Below, piece by piece: positions 37,101 through 50,461 of a DNA stretch of 64,000 nucleotides (the stretch's first letter is position 1; every line of letters begins with the position of its first letter). The notes under the pieces were generated by a model. That model was given only the letters and a program-made list of their open reading frames with translations. It was not told the DNA's origin and made no database searches. Origin of the DNA: Pampus argenteus (Eukaryota; Chordata; Actinopteri; Scombriformes; Stromateidae); the NCBI GenBank assembly GCA_036937835.1, contig CM072879.1:7248501-7312500 (forward strand), given 5' to 3'. Position numbers and translations under genes: made by a program.

Positions 37101-39713
37101 GCATTACAAACACACGCACACACACACACACACGCACAGTAAGACAACTGTGCTTTGATTCAATAGACTAACAGAAGCTTTGTCACTAAAGAAATCTGAC
37201 ACACTGTCAGCAGGGTCTTCCTGCCCACAGTCACAGTCAATAGGAGGATTATTCCCATCATGCTGGACATATTTGGTCCCACTCTCACTACTCCGACAGG
37301 CGTTGCCCAAAGGTCAGTGTATTGGCTGACAGCCCATGATTAGTAACTCTAGTCAGATTCTTTTGAAAGATAAAAAATAATCAAGAAAACTTGGTAAACT
37401 AGGCAATTTTATTTTGTAAAGATAATGGAAACCTTGATCTTGCAAACATATAAAAACTAGGTTGATAACATATTCATTTGATGTCAACTCCCAGATGAAA
37501 AATGTCGATACTGCAGATTTTACTCAACATATTGGAATTTCCCTTCACACTGTAGGCAAGTGGTGTGTAACCCTTTCTTTTGGTTATATACCCTGGCAAT
37601 CTGTCAGTATACGCCTTGGCCTTTTTTTTTTTTTTTAAACTATATTGTCAGTCTGTATAGAGTTACAATGTAGAGAAACCTATTGACGGTCAAGTTTGTT
37701 TTTCTATCCTTGTGAATTTTGAATAGATTATTGTCTGCTGTCGTTGCAGCTAAATGAGATTTTAACAATGAAATCCATCCATCCATTCATTTTAGAACTA
37801 TGTATACAGACCATTTCACTGTTCCAAACATACTCCATATACTCTATAATATATGACTCTTTAGCTGCTAAGAACTCTATTACTGTATATTCACCAGCTA
37901 ATTGCTAACTGTGTGTGTCTGTTCGGTGCTGAACAGGTAGCATACAGTGCATTTATCGGAGCTGTTTTCATTGAAAACAGTTTGCTGTTGTGTCTGGAAA
38001 CAAAGCTGATGAGATGAGCTGAGGGGGACTGTCGAGCCAGCTGATAATTCTCCGTGTCACTACCAGCAACTTTTCACATTACACAGCTTTAATATCGCAG
38101 ACTTGCAAAAGGTCAGTGTTGTTCATCCAGCCGTCACACAGTTTGTTCTCACGGCTTTCCCCGGCTCTCTGTAACGTGACCCCGTACCACCGTCAGCCAT
38201 GTTTATGATACAGATTCCAACAGTGACGTAAGTAAGCGGCAGAACTGCATCGTCTCACACAAAATACAGAAAATACAAAGATTCAGCTTCTTAGTGTTGG
38301 TATTATCTCGATATCTGAGTGTTGCTGCGGTTAGATAATGCTATTCAGGGGTCGAGACCCCTTCAAGAAGGTGAAGAGATAGAGGAAGGGAGTGGGAAGA
38401 TAACGGTTGCTGTTTTACGTGTAATCTCTTAGTCTGACAAACCAGTAAAGATGAATCCCTCTTCATTGTCCCTTATCGTGACCTACTTCCCAGGCTCGGA
38501 TAAGAGAGGGGGGGTGCAGAGAAAACAGAAGGAGGATGATGGATATTTGATGAGGAGAAACCAGCAGCGTGAAACAGAAAAGGAACTAAGGCTTTAAAGC
38601 TATCCATCAAATGGTTTTTGTTGAGTTGGAGATAAAAAAAAAAAGTTAAACAAAAGTGGCCATCCTTCACAGGACTTCCTGGACTGAAGTAGCAGACTTC
38701 CTTTCTCATGGACGGTTAGTGTTGTTAGTTGTGGTACTCTGCTGAGGAACAAGCATCAAGGAGGTGGAGGACACAGTTTGTTATTATCTCTTACAAAGGC
38801 CTGCTTAGCATAAGAGCATTGTTATCATTTAGCTTATTTGATGCCATGGAAACCATGTTGTTTGACTGTCTCAAAGACAAACAATACAATGATTTTTTTT
38901 TTCTGAGATGCCATGAGTCACTGTAACTTCGGGATATTCGTGGTGTCTGAATGCTATATCATCCAACCAGAGAGGTTTTCTGAAATATGCAGTCATGCAT
39001 GTGACTCATTTTGATTTTATTTCTCAGACAGTCATCCTGTCTGACACCTTTGTCTCGCGAAAACTCGCCGCCCTTACAGTTTTACAGTTTTTTCGAGAGA
39101 TGAAGCGGTACAGATAGGTGACTGAAACGGAGAGGGCGGCTGAGAGAGAGGAGTGGGGTACAGGAGACAGCCAGCCAGCCAGACAGACAGGCAGGCAGTG
39201 GTGCAGAAGAGAACGGTGGGTAAAGGACAAAGGATAGGACAGTACAGGCAAATTCCTACACACGGCCCCCCAGTCTGCTGGAATGTAAGGGGGAAAACAC
39301 GGGGGGTTGGAGGCTGAGACTGGCTAATGGGTGGGGGTAGGTATATAATGAGTGTGTGTGTGTATGTACTCAGCCAGTATGGGTAAGCATTCGAATCCCT
39401 TTTGAAATAGGTCATGTAATAAATATTAAATATTCATCCATAAATCATGACCAGACAATACGACAGTTTAACTCGAGGCCTTCATTGGCTTTGCTTTATT
39501 TAAACCCCCCCAGTCACACACACACGCACACACACACACACGCACACAAACACACCCAGAGCTCGGCAGGGTTTTTGATCCTTTCATGTGAACACAGGTC
39601 CTATTTAAAATTCAAAACCTCCTGGTAATCCTTGACTCTCATGTGTCATAAGCAGATGCAACTGGCAGGTAGTGTGTCATATTGCATATTGCAAAAGACA
39701 CAGATATGCAAGG

Positions 39714-39744
<31 letters not shown>

Positions 39745-42700
39745 AATACACAATCTGTTTCAGTCTGGAAGCTCAGCTATGACACACAAATGTCAGCCTT
39801 CTGAATGACTCATAAGCTCCTTCCTTATTGGCTGGGACGAAGGGGGCGCTGGACTGACAAATTTCTGGTGCTAACCAGTCAGATCAAAGCCTCAACATGC
39901 TGGAGCCATGAGACAGTAGAGGACATGACCCACTGGATACAGAACAGCACAGTTTATTGGGGGAAGTTGTCCTACTTTGCATCTACCTAGAGCGACAGTG
40001 AGCAGAGACCTCGAAGAAAGAAGAAAAACAGATGTAGAAAAATATGACAGCTCTAGCATTTTTACTGGAGCTCTGACAATTTCCTCTTCTTCTCCTAAGA
40101 TTGTGTGTGTCTTAGCGAACAGAGGTGTGACTGTTAAAAATAGACATCACGTGATCATGTGCTCCCTTTAAGTAGATATAAACTGAGCTCTCTAACCTTC
40201 CCATCACTAATCCGCAGTAAACCTGCCCTCAGAGTCACTGTCTGTCGACCTCAGAGTCACTGCAACTCTCTTCTGTGTGTGTGTGTGTGTGTGTGTGTTT
40301 ACCTGTCTTGCTACTTTGCGGGCTTCCCAGTACGGTTTGGAGTCATCCACGGCTCGTCCGATCCTCTTCACCTGCTCGTCCAGCTTCACCGTAGCTTCCA
40401 CCAGCACCGCGCGGAACCGCTGGCGACAGTCCTGCGCGCGTGTACACGCACAGATGAGGGGTTTAGAAACAACAATCGGTATACAGTCGATAACATTGAA
40501 CAAGTGTTGTAGAAAGTGAAATGACATTTAGTCATGTTGGTGGAGTGGCTGTAGGGATACTGACTTTGTTCATCCCTCTAGTGCCACCATGATGTTCACC
40601 TGATTGACTTATAACGATATATCTGATATATCTCCACAAGTGATGGATGGATGGATTGGCATCTACGTTGTTACTCATCCAGTGAAATCTCAACTTCTAC
40701 TCAATGGATTAGCACCACATTGTCACATGATCCCCGGAAGATGAATCTTAATAACACAAGACTTTCAATCTAGCGACGCCAAATATTTCACTCTCTCCAG
40801 TTCTTTAGTTCATGACCGATACGTACAAAAACCACTGCAGTCCCATTAGCCTCAGCTGTAGTTCATTTGGCGCTTATTAGCAGATGTTAGCTCGGTAACA
40901 CACTAAACTACTTAGCCGTTTTCGCTCAAAGCGCCGCTGCGTCTAAACATAGCCTCTGAGCCGCTAGCGTTGCTGCACACTCTTTGTCTTGTTGTTCCTT
41001 TGCTCATTCAAGCCACTTAAAAGCAATCCATGTTAAACTAGACAGAAGTTGCAACTCAGCTGGCTAGTGCTGCCCTGCTGCCGCTGCGGCTCAGTTTGGC
41101 CATGTGCCTCCGAAGCAATAAATCTCCTAATTCAAGTCATGACTAAACCATTTAACCAAATACAAGTGCATGCATGTGTGCAATCATATACACAACTGTA
41201 TCTCAGTTTTAGTTTTTTTTTTTTTTTTGCTTCAATAGCCCTCTGTGTTGTTGAGCAAACCTAACGTACATTCTTTCGATGGCGAAACGGTGGATGTTTG
41301 GGTGCATTGATGTAGCAACATCCCTGTGTGTGTGTGTGTGTGTGTGTGCCTTTCTTTGCCCAATTCTAATGCCCAAGTCACCACTGTGACAGCAGACCAT
41401 CTAAATGGCAAGGCCTTCTGTTTGTATGCATGTGTTAATGTGTGCGTGTGTGTGTCTATATGTTGTCATTTGCAGAAATGGGGTTTGAATGGACCTGCCA
41501 CCACCTGCATCCTGTCCCTACAACCAAGGGAGGAATAAGAGAACGGCATGAGGCAACGGGTGCTACAGGAAGTACACGTCCTGTGATATCATCGCGTTTC
41601 CTGATTTCCTCTTCCTGCAATGAGAAATAGTGACGCAGCAACGTGCCGTTATCATGGGAGGTCATTGATGTATGCTACTGTTTATATATTGTTAATGACA
41701 GCACAGTCTCTCTCACACACACACACACACACAAACACAGTCTTGTATCTTTGCCAAGGTGTATGAGAGGTTTAACATTATGTTGGCAGAGTTAAGAACT
41801 TCATATCTGAGCATGAGTTTAGCCTCATTGCCTCGGTTTTCCTTGAATCTAATGTACAACGTCCTTAATCAACTCCAGACTCTGCAGGAAAAACTGCCTC
41901 CAGCCTGCCGGCAACAATTCCACATAATCCAACTCCTGACTTTCATCCTTTTATGTTGATGTTTATGTGTCTTTGCATATATATATATATATATATATAG
42001 ATACGTTTTAAGTCATTCTCACCACCCAAAAAAGATCAGTGATAGAGTACCTACTGTATTATAATAAATGATTGTCTGCTCTTTGCTCCTACATATACAA
42101 ATCCTGTTCTCTCACCCGGTCTCTCCATGTTATTATATCTACTCTCGGCTCTGATTTGTGGAGTTTGGATGTGAGCGAAGGTTTAATCAGAAACAGAAGA
42201 GGCCTACTTTGAGGAAAAGAAATACTGTGGTCGACCTCTGGAATGTTTTTACTTTTGCTGAACAGTAACCCTCCTGCCACACATTAAAATACAAGCCAGC
42301 ACTGTAAAAAAAAACAAAAAAAACATAAGATCTTAGCATTCCACTCATCTTTCTGCTGTTTCTTGATGCGTTTGACAGCTTTTTTTCCTCTCTTATTTAA
42401 AAGTATTTGTTTTTTTAAAGGAAGGCTGTGTGATTTCAGGGGAAAAGAGGAACGCACTTGTAATTCAGACTGCTCCAAATATGCCATTCAAATATTATAT
42501 TTAACAGTCAGATCAGTTACGCCTCTTGTAGCAATGTAGGGTTCATACGGTACACTGTTATTTAACAGGAATGGCAGACGCTGCTTCTGCTTTTTTTTTT
42601 TTTTTTTTTTTACATATTTCCTCCAAAAGTGGCTCCTACATTTAGAAAACGTTCCATCTTTCCAAAGGCACTGACCTCGTTGCTAGACAAATGACTGAAA

Positions 42701-43547
42701 CACATGAAACTGTGTTGGAAACCAGATGAATTATCTCACAGGATGGTGATGAATGTGAGACTAAATGGTTCTTTGAGATGGGTGTTTTTGCAGCACAGGG
42801 TGGACATGTTTAGCCCAGCGGGGAGAAGCAGTAATGACGATGATATCAGTGTTGATTGGTCATGTTGTGCCTTACCTCCAGTTCACTCTCCCAGCGGTTA
42901 ATGTCATCTGTAGACTGGTTCAACTTCTCAAGTTCTCCCTGTTTACAGAAAGCATGGCATGCATGGAAAAGCACACACGCACACACACACACACACACAG
43001 ACAGAGAGAGAGAGAGAGAGAGAGGGGTGGAGCACAGTTAAAGCAGATTGTGTATCTGAAGGCTAAACTGTGACTTGTGTTTACTGAATTACTGGAGCCC
43101 GCTTAGTGTGTTTGTGTGTTTGTGTGTGTTGAGAAAATGCTGAAACACTCTTAAATCGTGTGACATGCTGTGACTCCTTAGAACAATGTTTTGCATGACT
43201 GGAAAGCCCAGTTCACACATTCAGTTCATAATGTTTTTGAACATCACTTTAATTTAAATTGTTATTATTGAATTATTATTATTATTTAGTACAGCAGTAA
43301 TATTTCACATTTTACTGGCTGAAAGCTTCTCCGGTGAATGAAAGCTTAACATTTCATAACGTTATTCCAAACAGTGTCCTTCTCAGTCATTCTTCACGTT
43401 ATGGCTTCCCATTTTCATTTCAATGTCACTTTCACCATGTAGTGACCACATCTGGAGCCTCACCTGGATTCTTGGATCCACTTGTTCTTCCTCCTCAGCA
43501 CACTGAGAGTCTTCTTCACAATTATTCCCGTTTTGTAAAGGATCCAT
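34183..43547 (-). CDS. sh3bp5: SH3 domain-binding protein 5 (Sab, REI-1 family)
   Basis: SH3BP5 is a Rab11 guanine nucleotide exchange factor and an outer-mitochondrial JNK docking protein. Nine exons join in phase to 454 residues (human has 455): 43547-43464, 42938-42876, 40431-40303, 36716-36552, 36396-36266, 36037-35995, 35887-35686, 35546-35175 and 34358-34183. The start ATG begins an acidic leader ending VDPRIQ. It is followed by the two-helix coiled-coil GEF domain: GELEKLNQSTDDINRWE, SKPYWEARKVARQ, FDSAWQEMLNHATQR, QLEKKLKRSINKS, PYFELKAKYYLQLE. After about residue 260 come a Ser/Pro-rich tail and the LGPRSQCSGASSPDC segment near the JNK-binding region. The C-terminus (ISSPSSATTILLLNSV) differs from the human ending. 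The gene is head-to-head with mturn. The fish a/b paralogue cannot be assigned here. Confidence 0.95.
34740..35010. repeat. Possible half-copy of the fold-back repeat family
   Basis: Lies in sh3bp5 intron 8. The stretch gcctagcttagcac..aacagctaacctggctc at about 34966-35000 matches the arm sequence type seen at 5.7-6.1 kb and 55.4 kb. The left boundary is uncertain. Confidence 0.35.
36717..40302 (-). other. sh3bp5: sh3bp5 intron 3
   Basis: The largest sh3bp5 intron, about 3.6 kb. It contains several CA/TG runs (about 37014-37035, 37110-37132, 39517-39556, 39716-39740), a T run at 37621-37637, and a cagccagcc/gacagacaggcaggc run near 39170-39198. No exon or independent gene is supported. Confidence 0.6.
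40273..40302. repeat. (TG)n run abutting the sh3bp5 exon 3 donor
   Basis: On the transcript the intron begins GTAAACACACACA, so a CA repeat starts within the donor itself. Confidence 0.9.
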
Positions 43548-45474
43548 TTTTTTTTAGGATATCTGGAGATTTTGACAACAATAACAACAAAAAAAAGAAA
43601 AAGGAGGGTCTTGACTACAAACAAAGCGCGACCCCGGGGTGCTGGACAGCCGGGGTGTCCAGCAGTGATCCGCCCTCTTTAACCTTCACCACATCGCATG
43701 CTTCTCGGTTTGAGACGCCTCGCTGTGTTTGAGAAGCAGGAGCTGTCTGGTGTGATCCAAAACACAGACTGTAGCGGACCACAACCGCAGGGATCATACT
43801 GAGGGAGGAAAAAAGCGTTACATAGTGTGTAATGAACAGGAAGACCACTCCTGCTTTCCTCTTTCAAAATAAAAGCCACGTTGTAGCGAAGCAGTACGTT
43901 GGATTACTCGATTACTCTTGAGTGGAAATATGGGCAGACTATGACATGATAATATATCACACACACACACACACACACATATATACTTATGTAAACAAAA
44001 CAAAAGGTTTTAATATCAATATTTTCAGAAATGTAAAGATGTTCAACTCATACAGTCAGGAGTTTTATTAACACATTAGTCTAGTGTTTGTAATTTCGGT
44101 GATTCCTTTAAGTCTATATTTGAACCACAGACTGTAGCTTTAATCTAGGCCTATTGATACCTCTTTGTGTGTACTTTTCCTGAAGTTACAGTTATACATG
44201 CTTTTATTTCTAAGGTTAAACACGCCCTTATTTTCCGGTCTTATTGGAGTCACCTTGACACATCTCCAACACTGTCTTGTGAATTGGCTTGACTCGCCCT
44301 CTGGTGGCTGAACTCCAGGGAGCAGACAGGGTCAGACTGGCAACGGCGGGCCGGATTCCTGTAAACACTTGAGACTGTGGCCACTTAGTTCCCAATATAG
44401 GATGGAGGGTGGAGATCAGTAAAGAATAAACCTCCAGGAAAAGAAAGAAATGAGGGACAGTGTAGGCTATATAATAATTTGTCTCTGATATGTTTTTTAT
44501 TCTCTACGAAAACGTTAAATGATCTTGTTAAAATCCTTTAAAATGACGTTTACTCATTCCTTCTCATTAAAAGTCCAGAATATGAATATACAGAATATTA
44601 ATTTCAAAACTTTCATTGTTGGACACAGGATGTCCTGTACTTCACTGTAAAGTCCATCCATAGTGTCACTTTCCACATCACACTTGTCATTCTGTACAGT
44701 AAAACTCAAAGATCCAACTGAAAGCAACAAGAAGAAAAAGTGGAGGTGGACTTTAATACATTTAGTATGTATCTGGCTTTATGTTGATTGCTGCCAATTT
44801 TTTAAACAATTAGTGGTCATTTGCCAAAAATTTATAGCTCACGTTTTTTTAATGGAAACATCGAAGTAAGTGGAAGTATATGGTTTTTTTTTTGTAATTT
44901 GGGTGAACTGGTCCTTTAGTGACATTCTCATATATATTTATATTTCATTGCAGGGCTGATGTATTAGTTCATGGTGACCTACTCTTTCCCATAACATCCC
45001 TATACACCTGTCACATATTTAATATTTCCAAAGAGTTTCAGTTCGTTTGCCTCCTCCATCATGTCCGCAGGTTAAAACCATCTAGTGATTGTGTCTCCAG
45101 TGAGAAAGTTGGGAGCGGGCCCGTACAGCGCCTCAGATATGGACGGCTGCCCGGCTTCACTGTTCGTCATCGCGTTTTTTCCAGCGTCCTCCTGCGTATG
45201 CATGTATGCGACCAACGGGCTGATTTCATAACGTGGGGAGGAAGAGAGGAATGGAGGTTTGAGAACGGATGAGCACCAGACCCGGTAGGCTCTCGTATGT
45301 TATCTGTCTTCTCGGGCCATGCAGGCGGTGCACTAGAGGAGATGCGGTAAAGGAGGCTGCTGATGCTGCGGTCCGATCAGCTGTTATTTGTGTCTTGAGC
45401 ATCATCGCCGCGACGGCCAGAGAGATCGAGATCAAGCGCCGGAGCCAGGGACACTGCAGACCGGATAACAGAGG
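43548..45474. other. Head-to-head interval of sh3bp5 and mturn
   Basis: It contains the 5' UTRs and promoters of two divergent genes. Sequence next to the sh3bp5 start and the 45.10-45.47 kb part next to mturn are CpG-richer than their surroundings. A (CA)n run lies at 43958-43979. I see no third gene in the about 1.9 kb. Confidence 0.5.
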
Positions 45475-45663
45475 ATGGAGTTCAAGCATCTGGTGGAGGC
45501 GGCGGAGAAGTGGTGCTCCGGTAACCCGTTCGACCTCATCTTCGCCGAGGAGGACGACGAGAGGCGGCTGGACTTTTACGCAGAACCCGGCGTCTCATTT
45601 TACGTGCTGTGTCCCGGTGGCACCGACAGCTTCGTAAGTGAGATTCTGCTGGGGCCTTGAGCG

Positions 45664-45705
<42 letters not shown>

Positions 45706-46639
45706 GTGCGTGCGCGCTGTTGTCCTGGTTGATCCCGGTTTCTCAGCTGATGGACATGGGAGGGATGGGGAGAGGAGGGGGTGAGAGTGAAGTGGATGAT
45801 GTCATTTCGGTTTGGGTGCACCCCCCTCTGTCGGTGTATTTTTTTCCCATCATAATCAACTGCTATAACCAAAGCTAATTTAAAAAAAAAATACTGGAGG
45901 CCTGTAACTTTTAAAATAAAAGCCTCATACACCATCACGTTGCATCTGGAGCACAAAGTAGCAGGTTAGAATTTAAAAAACGACATATTTGTTTTGATAT
46001 AAATAGCAAAAACTATTGGAAAATGCCATTTTAAAAGTAATTTTATTTATGAGCTATGAAGAATGCATATTAGCTCAAACTAAGATCTTACACCAGACCA
46101 GTGTGCAGATAGTTCACCTCAAAGTTAATCAACTACATGATTGAGAGGTTAATGTTCTGCAGACACACAGTGCACACGAGAGCCTCCTCTGCTCTGATCA
46201 TCAGACTATCCCGACACAGCTGACTACATATCCTATACCAGTGTGGTGCAGTAGAGATGTTATGTGCCCTAAAGCTCCTGAGGCCAGACCCGCCCTGCTC
46301 CCTCCTCCTGCTCAGTGACAGGGGCAAACAGGGCGGGGGAGCAGATGGAGATGACCCAGGAGCTAGGCCGTCTGTTCAGTCAATAACACATTATGTCACA
46401 GCGACCGTGCCTGTGTTGTGTGTGTGCAGGCCTCGCTTGAATTGTCCCTCAGACAGCTGAGCAGGGCTGCTTAAGCAGGGGGACTTTCCATGGTTGATAA
46501 TGGAAAAATCCCAAATCCAGCTTCACGTTCTTTATCATTACATAAAACATATAGCAAAAGGTTGAACAAACACAGTCACAACTATCAGGATATATTAGGG
46601 ACACAGCTTTTGTTTGAGTGCCCCTAAAAGTAGGCTAAG

Positions 46640-46696
<57 letters not shown>

Positions 46697-46824
46697 CTGC
46701 TCTGCACTCAAATCAGCTAGAATAACTCTGTCTCCCTGCAAGCCTCCTGAGATCAAGTTACTCCTGCTCGATCAATAGTGCTATCAGCAGGACGTCTCAC
46801 ATGGTCTCACTCTGTCTCTGGCTT

Positions 46825-46883
<59 letters not shown>

Positions 46884-49083
46884 GAGTCCTCAGTTTATCT
46901 TGTCCACCCCCTGCCCCAAAGACTGTGGGCATCCATAGAGCACTAGATGGTGCTGTATGATCAGCTCCACCACCACCACCACCACAACAACAACATCAAC
47001 ACTACAGCTGCTCATCAAAGTGCTCACGTCTGTAATTTGCCCTCTGGGTATGTCTAACTAGTTTTCAACCATCATGTGATACAGTGTTTATCAGCTGAAA
47101 AACAAGAGCAAATAAGAGCCTTGTAGATGTTTCCCTGCTCACCCGAGTGTGTTTGCTGAAAGGTAGGGGTTAACCTGTGGAGTGGAGACACACCCTCATG
47201 TGAGAGTCCATCCGTCAATGTCAAACAGCCATCCCTGAACAGCCAGAGTGGGGAGGACACCACCGTAATGCCTCATGTTTCCTGTGGTAATGGTTTTATT
47301 CATGGGTGCATTGCGTTTTTTTTATTCACATGACTCCTGAAACTCACACATGAGGGCGTGTCTCTACCACATAGGTGTAGATGCTAGGTAACCTAAACAC
47401 TATAACATAGTATGATCTGCTTTTGTTGTTTGTTTTTAGACTTCTTTGTTATTTCTTTTAGGTCACACTTGGTCATACACCTCTGAGTGTCTTTACCTAA
47501 TACATAACCTAACAGTACGGCCTTTAGACTCCAATCAAACAACACTATAAACAAGTGAAGTGGAATTGCTCTGTCCCCGGCCTATCCCTGACTGTAACAA
47601 TTCCCGTTAGTGTTTTGAGGTAACCGACAACTTGCACTAATGAGGAAGTTGATTTTGATCTGACCAGAACTTAAGGAAACACAACTTATCATGTCTTGAC
47701 ACTCTTTTATTGGCCATAAAGATGCTATTCTTTTTGACCCAAGCGCTCACCAGGCCAGTAGTGTTAAAGATCAGGGGACTAGAGCGAATAGTTAACAAAC
47801 TGTTCCTGAGTAACTGTTTCATTCATGAAGTAATGATGCATTCCCATTAGTAAGAACTCTGTATGATGCACCACTGTTTAACTTCATTACTAACTGATTA
47901 GTTTCTGACTGCTTCCATGGTAAATATTCAGGACTCTGTGTATCTCATTGAGTGTCACTGTGTTGTTAGCCCTCCGTTGGCTGCACGTCCTTGAAGAATT
48001 GTCTCTTTGTCTGAATTAATTGCTTTGTTCTAGTTTTTCTGTGCCGCATTGCCCCTGACCCGGCTTTACTTATTTACTTGATAATTCCTGCAAGCCTCCT
48101 GCCACTGTTTAGCACGTGGTAGGCTGCACTGGACAGATAAAAGTCTGGTAGTATCACTTATCATCACATATAGAGTCTTAAACCAAATTCACCCATAATT
48201 ACACATACTACATAGAGGACATGGCAGATTTAGCCTTGAGGGACTCTTCTTTTATATGCATAAGTCGAATTATCCTGCTTTTTTTTATGGTGATTGGTGT
48301 CAGTACAGTAACTCCTTCACACCCATTACATATAATGTGTTTTGTTACTGTTAATGATGCATTGCATTGATATTTGTCCACCTGTGTGTATATGTTCATG
48401 TAGCACGTGTGGAGCGAGAGTGAGGACTGCCTTCCCTTCTTGCAGTTGGCCCAGGATTACATCTCGTCCTGCGGGAAGAAGACTCTACTGGAGGTGCTAG
48501 AGAAGGTCTTCACATCCTTCCGGCCTGTAAGGAAACAAAAGGAGTGACGCTTTGAGAATAATAGTATTATTATTAATATTATTTTTTAATACACTGCATT
48601 AGGACACAGCACAGTTGACCTCAGCTTGCTGTGTCTAGGTCTATTACAACCCTGATACATTCTGTTCTCTCTGGTACGGACAAAACATCACATCCATCTC
48701 CGTTTAGACATCTGTCATTTTAGTGTTGGCCTGCTCAGCAGATACAAAACAGGAGCGTGATGAGAAAGTTGTGTAACATTTAAAATGTACTTGTTATTCA
48801 AGGGCCTTTAAAATATAGTAAGTGCTCCTAATAAACAAAAATAATAATAAAATAAACAAAGCAGCATTAAACTGCCTCCGTACAAGAAAGAAAGAAATTG
48901 TATTGAAGCACACACACACACGCACACACATTATGTGTAACCTCTGACACAACATTCTCCCTCTCTCCCCGTCAGCTGCTGGGTCTTCCAGACATAGAAG
49001 ATGACAGTTTTGATCATTACCACGCTGACATGGAGGGGGAACCAGGGCCTGACCACCAGCAGATGGGGGTCAGCCAGCAGTGA
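45475..49083 (+). CDS. mturn: Maturin, neural progenitor differentiation regulator
   Basis: Maturin is a small cytoplasmic acidic protein that promotes neural differentiation and is also linked to megakaryocyte signalling. Three exons join in phase to 129 residues: 45475-45633, 48404-48526 and 48976-49083. Human maturin has 131. Recognition segments are VEAAEKWCSGNPFDLI, LDFYAEPGVSFYVLCP, FHVWSESEDCLPFLQLAQDY, ISSCGKKTL.EVLEKVF.SFRPLLGLPD, and the near-invariant end HQQMGVSQQ. No signal peptide, membrane segment or known catalytic motif is present. The start is the only ATG in the first exon and sits in a CpG-rich segment. A CA/TG repeat begins about 34 nt into intron 1, and two further 50-bp CA arrays lie in that 2.8-kb intron. 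znrf2 follows on the same strand, the order kept in human 7p14. Confidence 0.96.
45666..45708. repeat. (TG)n microsatellite in mturn intron 1
   Basis: Alternating TG with a few interruptions near its end, about 34 nt after the exon 1 donor. Confidence 0.95.
46641..46691. repeat. (CA)n microsatellite in mturn intron 1
   Basis: Uninterrupted CA dinucleotides, about 25 copies. Confidence 0.97.
46826..46879. repeat. (CA)n microsatellite in mturn intron 1
   Basis: Uninterrupted CA dinucleotides, about 27 copies, only 134 bp from the previous array. Confidence 0.97.
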
Positions 49084-49183
49084 TGATCCCCAAGAGGAGG
49101 CCTGCAGCTGGGGCAGAGCTGCTCAGACGTCCTAGGCCTCAACTCATCAGCCCAAACATTTATCAAGCAGTCTACACACTACA

Positions 49184-49185
<2 letters not shown>

Positions 49186-49258
<73 letters not shown>
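49186..49258. repeat. (CA)n microsatellite in mturn 3' UTR
   Basis: About 36 CA copies within the presumed 3' UTR, 100 nt after the stop codon. Confidence 0.97.
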
Positions 49259-49259
<1 letters not shown>

Positions 49260-49360
49260 CCAACTTGCTAAAAAAGCACCACCATGTTCTTGAATGTCTC
49301 AGTGGCTTCGCTTCCCAAAGAGTGCACTCTGTTGCACTTTGACCCCCAACCACACACTCA

Positions 49361-49366
<6 letters not shown>

Positions 49367-49422
<56 letters not shown>
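49367..49422. repeat. (CA)n microsatellite in mturn 3' UTR
   Basis: About 28 CA copies, the second array in the same 3' UTR. Confidence 0.97.
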
Positions 49423-49423
<1 letters not shown>

Positions 49424-50455
49424 CAGGGTTACATGAGCAGTAGCCATGTGCAGTGCAAGTATCGTAATCATTTACCATTTGGTTAATTAAAGTTCTGCAG
49501 CACAGCAATATTACATCAGCCTCAGCTGGCTTTGTTGTGCATACAGTCAGATGTTACTGCAATACCCCCCCCATGGCTTTGAAGACAAATGTGACAGATA
49601 ACCTACTTTCCCTATCTGTCTGAAAACTGACAGGTTGTGGCTGCATGAAGAAACCAGAGAGATAAAGAGAGGCAAATAAGGGAGAGGAAAAAATCGGTTT
49701 AATTTTCCACTTCATGGAGGGAAAGAAGGAGGGAACTGAGGATGTAAAGTTATGACGTAGATCCAGGTGGGGTCGGCTCTCGAAACCCATACCGTTTTAA
49801 ACACTCCTACTACCGACACAGTTTAAATAGCCGTTTAGGTAACAGTCAGAAAAGCATTTCACACATTCGCTTCCCATGTGGAAATTAAAAATGTGCATCT
49901 TTACAGTAGCATGGATCATTTCTTGAGGCGTGTCTCTTATTATATTTCCACGGCAGTACACCTCAAAGAGTTTAAGGTCACTTTATGGGGATGTTTTTAA
50001 ATTAATGTTACTATCATATGACCATCACAACAAAGACCCACGATGCAGCTTAAGCCCTTCCTGGTTTTGGGTGTCTCATTGTCACATGAGACACATTTTC
50101 TTCTGTTCTGTAGTCTTCCTGGTTGTTGTTTGCCTTCCACTTTTCCTCTACTTTCTCTTAACCATAAATTTGATAGTACACACCCAAATCCCTGAGTGAT
50201 ATCACAGGGAAGATACAATATTTGTTGTCATCCCGCCCGGTTATTTCTAATCTCTCAGTTTGTTGTTGTCACATCCAGTGCACTGCAATGCTTCAACCAC
50301 CAAACCCCACAGCCAAACACATGCAAGACTGTTTTCAGAGGTTTATCATTAGCCTGTTTACTTGGGCTTGTAAATGTACGTCTTTTTATTGCCTATTTGA
50401 ATGTCTCTCATGCAGCGTATCTTATGTTTGTCTTCCTATGTGTGTGAAATTGTTC

Positions 50456-50461
50456 AATAAA
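50456..50461 (+). terminator. mturn: mturn poly(A) signal
   Basis: AATAAA followed by a GT-rich stretch (accgtgtgaacagag), about 1.37 kb after the stop. Confidence 0.7.

Noticed and set aside
49186..49422. CRISPR-like alternation of repeats
   Set aside because: Simple CA dinucleotide arrays with no spacer structure in a vertebrate 3' UTR.
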